Of a stretch of 64,000 bases of DNA, positions 57,301 through 64,000 are shown piece after piece. The notes beneath the pieces are model-generated. The model did no database searches, was not told where the DNA came from, and saw only the letters and a list, made by a program, of their open reading frames with translations. The stretch is from Owenia fusiformis (Eukaryota > Annelida > Polychaeta > Sabellida > Oweniidae): NCBI GenBank assembly GCA_903813345.2, contig CAIIXF020000012.1, positions 35,944,528 to 36,008,527 of the forward strand. Reading direction: 5' to 3'. Position 1 is the stretch's first letter, and the number at the start of each line of letters is the position of its first letter. The position numbers were made by a program, and so were the translations under genes.

Positions 57301-60300
57301 TTGTGATTCATTTCTGTAAATGTTAAGAATATAAATTGAAACGATACACAATTAGATGAAACAGTGTAAGAGGCGAAGATACAGGGCGAGCCAATAAAGG
57401 CAACCAAAAATGTATGCTAATAACTCAGTCATTCAGCATGGGTTTAAAATCATATTTAGCACAATTAAACCTTGTTCAATTTCAGTTCATTATACATTTA
57501 ATTCAATTATATTGCAGTTAAAAGTTACATAGGTCAATGCCTTGCGCGATGTGCATTACAGGCTAGCGTTTTGAAATGAATATAGATCAAATTAATTACT
57601 TACAAATGTCCCAACTGGTTGCCTACACTCAATGGTGAAAGGTAAATCAGAATAAATTGGGTTAAGACCTTGGTCAATGTTTTTTCATTCTACTAAGTGT
57701 CATTGGTCTATCTATAGTAGTCACAATTTTATGGTTATTTACAAGACATGGTCAAAATGCCGAAATGTGTCTCACTGACTGAACATAAATCCCACCAGAG
57801 TTTTATCTTTGGGCCTATTTTCTACACTAACAACCCCTGAAACATTGAAACAAGAGATAAGAAGGAAGATAAGAGCCATAACACAAGATGTTTATGAGCA
57901 TGTTGTGTACAACTAAGCCCAAAACCTTCAAGTTGGTCTTCAAACATGAATCCCATATTTTGTGGCATGTTTTGCTAAATACATGTAGCCATAAAATTTT
58001 AACCACTAGAGATAGACCATTAAAACTTGGTAGAACTAGAATGACAATATATTGGACAAAGCCTAATTGTGCCAAATGTGACACTAAACATGAGTTGTTA
58101 ACATTTGTTAGGGTTACCTTTTTTGGCTCACCCTGTACATACAATTTACAATCATCAGCAACATAACAATGTCAATGATTATTTCAATGTACCATACCGT
58201 ACATGTACAATACTTTTGTGAAGTATATTGAAAAGTAAAACAATGGAAATAAGGAATATGCTCCTTATTTCTGTGAGACTTTAGTAAGTCTTGAAAACTT
58301 CAATAGGACAACAGAATCACATACTCGTAAATTTCAATGGGTCATTTTATTTTTCATTTCATTTCATTATATTTATTCAATTCAAAAGTATACAGAAGCT
58401 ACAGTAGTGCTGCCTAGCGCATTTTGCATTATAGGCTAGCATTTCAAGTTATACATAAAACAAAAATAAGAGAAGTAAGAGTGAGTAAGTGCCAGTAAGC
58501 TTAAATGCCAACAGTAAATTAGGAAGAAATGAATTAAGTAATACTAGAGACGAATTCAACAAACTTTTCTTTTAATTTAGAATCATTTTCAAGTGAAAGG
58601 GAATTTTGAAAAATTAGAGATTCAATTTTTTCTTGTCCATTGAGTGGGGTCCACAGGTTGTGCTGTTCGAGGGATTCTTCAAGTTGTGTTCTTTGAGTAG
58701 AATGGCGCTTGCAATGCAGAATTAAGTGTTTTTGGGTTGCACTCTTACCACAGACACATAGGTTATATGTGTTAGGAAAATTATGAGCAAACTTTTGTGA
58801 TTCAAAATAAAGTCCACATCTAATTCTGTTTAGGACAATTTCTTGTTTTCGAGACAAATTTAGTTTTGATGTTGTATTGAAGTCAGTGAATTTAAAAGTT
58901 TTGTTTTTGATTTTACTTTTGAACATTGAGATGGTGGGAATTGATCTATCTTCTGGGGATAACCTATTCCATTCAGAAATTAATCGCAATACTGGTGCTT
59001 TATTAAGTCGAGAGCTCGATTTTGCCGGTATTTGGAAAGGTCTATGGGTTCTAAGAGCCCTTCTTTGCTCAGATTTATAACGGTCAAAAAGTTCAATGAT
59101 GTAATCAGGTGTCATGTTTTTACAAATCTTAAACATGATAATGCGATCTTTATCTCTTCTTCTGGATTCAAGTGGCTTCCACTTTAGACAATTAAGAGTT
59201 TTTATAGTATTTGAGCCATGTAGAGCCCCTGAGCAGCTGAGTGCTGCTTTGTAATGCAGTCTGTCTAGTTTTATCAGATTTTGAGCTGTGCTAGAGCCAT
59301 AAATTGAACTACGGTAATCTAAGTGTGGTAAAATAAAGGAATTATATATAAGTTCAAGGTGCTTTGACTTTAATTTGTAGGAAAGGGATTTCAGCGGGTT
59401 GAGCTGTTTTTGCACCTTGCTGGCAAGTTCATTTATGTGTATGTCAAATTTTAAGCGATGGTCAAAAATGAATCCCAAGTGTTTATGGGAAGTTTTGTAT
59501 GGAATTTTATCTCCTTCAAAATAAAGCGGACTTATGTCAAAATTATCTATATTTTTAGGTTGGAATATCATATGGGCACTTTTTGATGCCTTAAATTTCA
59601 TGTGCCATTTGGTAGACCATTGTTCAATTTTGTTCAAATCATGCTGCAGGTCAAAAGTTTGGTTACCATCAATATTAAAAGAAGCATAGGCTGACGTGTC
59701 ATCAGCATAGATGAAGCATTCTGATCTTAGATCATCAGGAAGATCGTTTATGTAGATAAGGAAGAGGAGTGGCCCAAGGACGGATCCCTGAGGCACTCCT
59801 GTGTTGATATATCCGGAGTTAGACAAGGCAGATTTTACACCGTCTACTGTTACACAGATTTTTCTTTCTGAGAGATAGGATTTGAGGAGTGATAAGGTCA
59901 TACCAGAGATTCCATAGGATTCAAGTTTATGGAGGAGCAACACATGCGGAACAGAGTCAAAAGCAGAGCTGATATCAAGGAAACAGGCATTTACACATTT
60001 CCCTTTTTCAAATTCATTAAAAATAAAATCAGTGATAGCCGTAATTTGGAGTTCGGTATTGTGACCAGCTAGGAATCCGGATTGTTTTGCAAAAAGTAAT
60101 TTATTTGTAAAGATGTGTTCAGTGATTTGTGAATGCACAACTGTCTCAAAGATCTTTGAAAGTCCTTGAAGTAGAGTTATGGGCCTATAATTTTCGATAG
60201 CTGTTCTCTCATTTTTTTTGTAGATTGGTATGGTGTTGCCTTCCTTCCATATAGCCGGAAATTTTCCAAGCTTGAAGATCAAATTAAATAGGTCAGCAAG

Positions 60301-62074
60301 CTTAACTGATAATGATGGAGAGGCTAGTTTGATCATTTCATTAGTGATATTGTCTAAGCCAGCTGCTTTGTTCTTTTTTAATGATTTTATAATTAGGGCA
60401 ACATCTTCCGGTAATGTATATAGGTTGTCAATTTTGATTTGAGTTCTTCTATTGAAATGCGGAAGTGGATGGTCAAAATTATGGTCAGTATGGTATTTTG
60501 ATGTGAAAAATGATAGAAACAGGTTCGCTTTTTCAAGGCTTGTAGTGGCAAGGAGATTCCCAAATTTCAAAGAGGGGAAACCACTGTAATATTTTCTATT
60601 TAAAAGTTTTTGAATTATTGCCCAGTATTTGTTGCTTCCATTATTTTCCGTCTCAAGGTTGTCACATATTTTGGAATGATAGTTTTCTTTCGCTTCGTTG
60701 ATTTTTTCTTTCACTTGCTGAGCTAGGATTTTATAGTTGTCATGGTCAATCTGTTTATTCGAATTTTTGAACTTTTCATAGAATTGTGATTTTTTTCTAA
60801 TCAAGTGTTTGATGTTATTGTTTATCCATGGTTGATCTTTAGAACTGAAGGTAGTTATTTTATTTGGGATGTTTTGTTCGAAAATGTTAAATATATCGCT
60901 AGTAAATGTTTCAGTTAATTTATCAATATTCTTACATTCACTATATCTTTGTTCAATGTTGATGTCAAAAAAGCGGCTGTTTATCTCCTCTATGTCAGAT
61001 TGGTCAAATTTCCAAAGACGTTTTTGATATTTTGAGGTTCCTACAATTTTCATTGGAAATGTTAGTTCCAATGTCGATTGGTCAGTGCAGCCTATTGGAT
61101 GTGTAACTTTAGTTTCTCTTAAAAGGTCTGGTGAATTGGTAATGGCTAGGTCAATACATGATCGTGATTGGTTGGTTATTCTTGTGTATTTTTCATTGGT
61201 ACCTAATGAGACTCAATTGAACTTTCCCCAGAGTAGCTCTTGTGGTATTACAATGTGAGAGTAACTCATGTGGTATTGCAATGTCAGAGTAGCTCTTGTG
61301 ATATTACAATGTAGAGAAATTCATGTGGTATTGCAATGTCAGAGTAGCAAATGTGGTATTGTAAAGTCAGTAATAAGATCAATATTATTGAAGGTGGCTT
61401 ACTAATCCATGGCTAATCTCATTATTAAAATGAGATTTTTATTTTTTCCATTCATTTTTGTTGAAGTCAAGATATTGTTTTAATATAAAATGTTCATTGT
61501 ATGGTCGGGAAATACCCCTGACCAAAAAAACAGCTGTCCAAAATCTCTTGCCATCTTAATACTGGTCCTTTGCATTTCTCGAAAATTCGTAGATTTACGG
61601 GATTTTGGGACATCCGTAAGTTTACGATATTCATGACGTCATAGCCTTCCCTTTTCGTAACTTTATGGACACCTCAGACCCTGTCCATAACTGTTTATGG
61701 AACGATACGGAGATACAATTTGAAAACTCCACATCTTTCTCGTAACTTTTTTCAATTCTACGGAAATCGTAAATTTACGGATCCGAAACTTTACTGAGTT
61801 TGGAGAAATAGACCCAACTGCTAAAATGAAATATGAAATTTCACATAACGCCATATATCATGTTTTAACCTGGTATCCGTCCTCTGTGACGAACTCAAAT
61901 GAATTGCCATCTTTACTGTAAGAAACTTTATATGACGTCGTCCACTGCTCAAGCCACGGTGCCGGTCTACCCTGTGTAACAACACCTTCCACCTCCATGG
62001 AATACCCAAATTCTACTTGTATCCATTGATTCACGTTCGCTTTTTTGGGGTTCCATGCTCCCCGCAAGGGCTTT
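54204..62074 (-). CDS. Second discoidin (FA58C) gene, 3' two exons only
   Basis: join(62074..61870, 54359..54204) gives most of an FA58C domain. Exon phases are identical to exons 3 and 4 of the gene at 3486-14380: one leading base, then phase 0 at the internal junction. The pieces read RGAWNPKKANVNQWIQVEFG, VEGVVTQGRP, TTSYKVSYSKDGNSFEF, EDGYQ, then IFYGNDDRNTPVLNTFDVP, ARFIRLHP, RFDVVGC. The start of the domain and any signal peptide must lie to the right of the window or in unseen small exons. The 7.5-kb intron is almost entirely transposable-element sequence. Product expected to be extracellular like its paralogue. Confidence 0.85.
54360..54981. other. Intron of the second discoidin gene, left part
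   Basis: AT-rich with no bounded element recognised. The frame at 54504 has no domain. Confidence 0.4.
54982..56020. mobile_element. 1.04-kb non-autonomous mariner with ~200-bp inverted repeats
   Basis: The left end TACGAGGGTTGATCCAAAAG, then AACCGTTTGCTCTAA. The right arm is its complement but lacks about 22 bp just inside TACGA. Inner arm landmarks: CCATATATGG, CCATAGTATCATGACAACAG and GTGGAGCAAGAG. No transposase. Confidence 0.8.
56815..57260. mobile_element. 445-bp foldback repeat
   Basis: AAATGGGTTAGTACAAAACA at the left and the complement of AAATGGGATTAGTATAAAAC at the right. Further in, TGTTCTTGAGCCTCTTACT pairs with AGTAAGAGGATCAAGAACA. Confidence 0.7.
57380..58137. mobile_element. 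758-bp Tc1/mariner-type non-autonomous element
   Basis: The ends TACAGGGCGAGCCAATAAAG and the complement of TACAGGGTGAGCCAAAAAAG with TA borders. Within it, 57480-57600 resembles the 3'UTR of the neighbouring LINE (CATTACAGGCTAGCGTTTTG). Open frames at 57827 and 57888 lie on opposite strands of the same repeat and show no domain. Confidence 0.7.
58340..61215 (-). mobile_element. 5'-truncated LINE (Jockey/CR1-like) with open ORF2
   Basis: The element runs on the minus strand from about 61215 (where an in-frame stop joins unrelated sequence) to a tail of AATAAATATAATGAAATGAA near 58345. The family also includes the decayed copies at 1.4-3.2 and 10.9-12.4 kb. Confidence 0.85.
58534..61212 (-). 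CDS. LINE ORF2 protein: endonuclease tail and complete reverse transcriptase
   Basis: 892 codons stay open from just after the stop at 61215-61213 to the stop at 58536-58534. Residues 1-47 are the end of an AP-type endonuclease (SRSCIDLAITNSPDLL, GCTDQSTLELTF). About 280-560 is the RT: KKNKAAGLDNITNEMIK, NYRPITLLQGLSKIFE, CFLDISSAFDSVPHVLL, TGVPQGSVLGPLLF, and the catalytic YADD at 59709-59698. The thumb region has SHKHLGFIFDHRLKFD. The C-terminus has CVCGKSATQKHLILHC, a nucleic-acid-binding Cys/His motif. There is no true start codon because the 5' end is lost, so this copy is not autonomous, but the intact frame implies recent insertion. Confidence 0.9.
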   Translation of the reverse strand, partial: VSLGTNEKYTRITNQSRSCIDLAITNSPDLLRETKVTHPIGCTDQSTLELTFPMKIVGTSKYQKRLWKFDQSDIEEINSRFFDINIEQRYSECKNIDKLTETFTSDIFNIFEQNIPNKITTFSSKDQPWINNNIKHLIRKKSQFYEKFKNSNKQIDHDNYKILAQQVKEKINEAKENYHSKICDNLETENNGSNKYWAIIQKLLNRKYYSGFPSLKFGNLLATTSLEKANLFLSFFTSKYHTDHNFDHPLPHFNRRTQIKIDNLYTLPEDVALIIKSLKKNKAAGLDNITNEMIKLASPSLSVKLADLFNLIFKLGKFPAIWKEGNTIPIYKKNERTAIENYRPITLLQGLSKIFETVVHSQITEHIFTNKLLFAKQSGFLAGHNTELQITAITDFIFNEFEKGKCVNACFLDISSAFDSVPHVLLLHKLESYGISGMTLSLLKSYLSERKICVTVDGVKSALSNSGYINTGVPQGSVLGPLLFLIYINDLPDDLRSECFIYADDTSAYASFNIDGNQTFDLQHDLNKIEQWSTKWHMKFKASKSAHMIFQPKNIDNFDISPLYFEGDKIPYKTSHKHLGFIFDHRLKFDIHINELASKVQKQLNPLKSLSYKLKSKHLELIYNSFILPHLDYRSSIYGSSTAQNLIKLDRLHYKAALSCSGALHGSNTIKTLNCLKWKPLESRRRDKDRIIMFKICKNMTPDYIIELFDRYKSEQRRALRTHRPFQIPAKSSSRLNKAPVLRLISEWNRLSPEDRSIPTISMFKSKIKNKTFKFTDFNTTSKLNLSRKQEIVLNRIRCGLYFESQKFAHNFPNTYNLCVCGKSATQKHLILHCKRHSTQRTQLEESLEQHNLWTPLNGQEKIESLIFQNSLSLENDSKLKEKFVEFVSSIT
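61230..61368. repeat. 28-bp tandem repeat, five units
   Basis: AGAGTAGCTCTTGTGGTATT then ACAATGTG, with alternating variants (AGTAACTCATGTGG, GAAATTCATGTGG). It abuts the truncated 5' end of the LINE. Confidence 0.85.
61870..62074 (-). CDS. Penultimate exon of the second discoidin gene
   Basis: Acceptor CATATTTCAG before 62074, donor GTTAAAAC after 61870. One base then 68 codons, from KPLRGAWNPKK to EDGYQ. The split MITE ends only 54 bp from the donor. Confidence 0.88.
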
Positions 62075-62488
62075 CTGAAATATGGCGATATCATGAACTG
62101 CTCATCCCTATTGTTATTTTGACTACAAAGCTTGTGATATTTCCTTACACAACACGATTTATTAAGATGTCAAACTCTGAAATGTTGTTATTTTGCGCAC
62201 TTTTTAAGGTCACCTGACCATGACGTACCGTGTGCCAAGTTATTCTGGCGCTAAATCGAAAAGTTGTTGCAAATTACGAAGGCTGAACCAAAGTGGAAAT
62301 ATACATTAGTTCCACATTCGCACGCATTCCAATAGCCACACAAATATTTATTAATCGTTTAACTTTCACAAAAAGAAATTCTTAAGGAAATAGCACTGCA
62401 ATATTATTCATCACATATACAAGGAATTGATAGAAATGCATATGTGAAACCGTATATCGATAACTGAAAATGTTAACCCAATAATAAT
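62075..62488. other. Intron of the second discoidin gene; no feature seen
   Basis: No exon resembling the PEPTT/FA58C-start exon is visible on the minus strand here. Confidence 0.45.
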
Positions 62489-63405
62489 CACGGGATACTA
62501 GAGTATCCGCGTATATTGAGTATGACCGGTTCTAAGCTTACGAGTGTGACCGTATTTCTGTTCCTATAAACAGACGAGGTGAGTACTTGCTTTTTATGAA
62601 CACTTTCGAACGTTTTCTTTTTATCCTACTTGGTCAATGAATGATACTTGGTATACTTATAATGCCAGGCATATCACAAGGGGCCTTAATCAAGAGAAAA
62701 CGTATTAATATTAGATTGAAGCCGTAAAATCCTAGTTTCCAGCATCTTTGATCAGTTTTTGTGTAACACAACGCAACTCCGAAGAGGATGACACATCTTA
62801 TGTATAATATATAGCTAGATCTACGAATTAGTCATGAATATTTTAAATAATTTAGCCTGCTCTGTCCAAATATGATACATCTTTGAATTTTTGAGAATAC
62901 GAATGTCACTGGTGCCCCATTATTGGAGAATACGATTGTGAAACAATCAGTGGGCCGTGTTAAACTCGTTTCCATGACATTTCACAAGCGTATCCTCTGG
63001 GAAAAGATAAATCCTTCTCTTGCTCACTCTACGGGGATCATATAAACTGAGATTTGGAGATCTTGTTCAGGTTAGCCATAAAAAGGTTTGGGATTTGTTT
63101 TTTTCTACTGTGATATTAATGATTTGGCTCTAAGGCGAGAAATCTGTACTTTCTGATTGATATTCCATTATGAACAGTTACATTGCTAAAATAGCTCATG
63201 TTTAACTTTTTTTTGTTACATTACTATTAAATACAGCATAAACTATATTCAACAAACACAATTTCAAAAAGGATAATATAGAAGTTAACCTTTATTTTCC
63301 ATTTTTAAGCAGCTGTGCCTCTCATGACTTTCCAAAACAGGTCATATTCGTAGCCTAAGAACCGGTCATACTCAATATACGCGGATACTCGACTAGTTAC
63401 CCGTG
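62489..63405. mobile_element. 917-bp terminal-inverted-repeat element
   Basis: The ends CACGGG..ACTAG..GAGTATCC and the complement share GAGTATCCGCGTATATTGAG and TATGACCGGTTCT over about 62 bp. AATAAT flanks both sides (62483-62488, 63406-63411). No transposase. Confidence 0.75.
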
Positions 63406-63671
63406 AATAATTATATTATATTCTGCTCTGAAAATGAAATCAGTTTTGACGCGAAAACAGACACGCGCTGACTTTATATCGCCGATATCATGATAACTTT
63501 TGACATTGTTGATGGTTCACCATCGTAAAGTGTGGCCTTCATACGGTAAAATAGCATATAAATGTATCTAAATCGAGTAAATTGGCTTCACTACAACTTT
63601 CCGCGTATCATGTTGGAATAACAACGTGTGTCATGATATAATATTCCAACTATACCATATTGAAAATACTA

Positions 63672-63858
63672 GTCTCGGTTCGGAGAACGAATTTCATCAG
63701 CCTACTTCACCTTACGCCTGCTTTGCACAATTTTGATATTTTCCCATCTTGTTGATTTAAATGTCCTCTTTTGAATATTCATAATTCAATTTGGGTGATA
63801 TTTCTATATTTTTCAATAAAAAAGTATTAGCCTGAAAAACTGTTCTCCAAACCGAGAC
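63672..63858. mobile_element. 187-bp MITE
   Basis: GTCTCGGTTCGGAGAAC (63672) and the complement of GTCTCGGTTTGGAGAAC (63842-63858). Non-coding; no clear target duplication. Confidence 0.6.
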
Positions 63859-64000
63859 GTGTACGTTGTAACTCCAACTCTATTACAACTACAGTATCAC
63901 CATATTGCCATACTTCGATACAAAAATGCTTTGATGTATTACTTTTCGAGAACGTGTAAATTACATTCGAGTATATTTACTCTTCTTGTGTGCCAAGTCT
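63859..64000. other. No recognisable feature
   Basis: Short AT-rich end of the window. Confidence 0.4.

Larger units (their letters stand above)
56207..61568. mobile_element. 5.4-kb composite element with ~200-bp inverted repeats
   Basis: The left arm 56207-56415 and right arm 61374-61568 are inverted copies more than 90% alike. They start GGACC.GTATTAAGATGG and include TTTGGACAGCTGT, TATTTCCCGACCATACAATG and the internal palindrome CTCATTTTAATAATGAG. It sits inside the MITE above. TTTG on both sides (56199-56202, 61568-61571 region) may be the target duplication. Between the arms lie a foldback repeat, a mariner MITE, a LINE and a satellite. No gene for its own transposition is visible, so the superfamily is unknown. 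Confidence 0.75.
56133..61816. mobile_element. MITE related to the 51.8-kb element, split by a 5.4-kb insertion
   Basis: 56133-56206 (TTTCTCCAAACTCCGTAAAG ..) and 61569-61816 (GCATTTCTCG .. to GGAGTTTGGAGAAA-like end) together make a ~320-bp element matching both ends of 51838-53957. Without the insertion the sequence reads on as GACGGAGATTTGCATTTCTC, as in the other copy. Confidence 0.75.

Overview
The window is animal (metazoan) nuclear DNA, not prokaryotic. Coding sequence is in short exons with GT..AG borders and matching phases, the protein families are metazoan extracellular ones (discoidin/FA58C, CILP, thrombospondin type 1, Ig), and most of the AT-rich sequence is LINE, mariner, foldback and MITE-type repeat. 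A marine bilaterian invertebrate (mollusc or other lophotrochozoan, possibly a basal deuterostome) fits, but the sequence alone does not fix the phylum.

Three host genes can be reconstructed. (1) Minus strand, 14380 to 3486: a complete four-exon gene for a small secreted protein of 249 residues, with signal peptide, a PEPTT-repeat linker and one FA58C (discoidin) domain. (2) Plus strand, 37160 to 44007: a six-exon gene for a CILP-family matrix protein of about 1335 residues. Its N-terminus is an apparent cytoplasmic tail, one membrane segment and a Ser/Thr-rich stalk, followed by TSP1, CILP-type and Ig domains and the large CILP C-terminal region with a conserved dibasic cleavage site. (3) Minus strand, 62074 to 54204: the last two exons of a paralogue of gene 1, with identical exon phases; its first exons lie beyond the right edge.

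The rest is mobile and repetitive DNA. 1.4-3.2 kb: decayed LINE. 3.6-13.4 kb: introns of gene 1, holding palindromic elements, a second LINE, an RT fragment and a local tandem duplication that copied the splice acceptor of exon 3. 15.2-19.8 kb: an array of nine 21-bp palindromic cores, two terminal-inverted-repeat elements and a 2.9-kb foldback element containing three copies of a tiny ORF, two of them with a TATA box. 20-25 kb: LINE end and an array of six ~360-bp units in opposed orientations, split by a hAT-like insertion with an 8-bp target duplication. 25.2-28.0 kb: a 2.8-kb inverted-repeat element with subterminal TGCAACCAT-type motifs. 29-33.5 kb: LINE fragment and a mariner with ~250-bp inverted repeats and a nested element. 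44.8-51.5 kb: truncated mariner, MITE, possible tRNA-derived SINE and a Gypsy-like 3' LTR. 51.7-61.8 kb: elements nested several deep, inside the gene 3 intron from 54.4 kb on, including a LINE whose reading frame is open for 892 codons.

The host genes all encode secreted or cell-surface proteins; nothing shows that they act together. The most unusual items are the foldback element with its repeated mini-gene, the palindromic-core array, the membrane-anchored form of CILP, and the duplicated splice acceptor.
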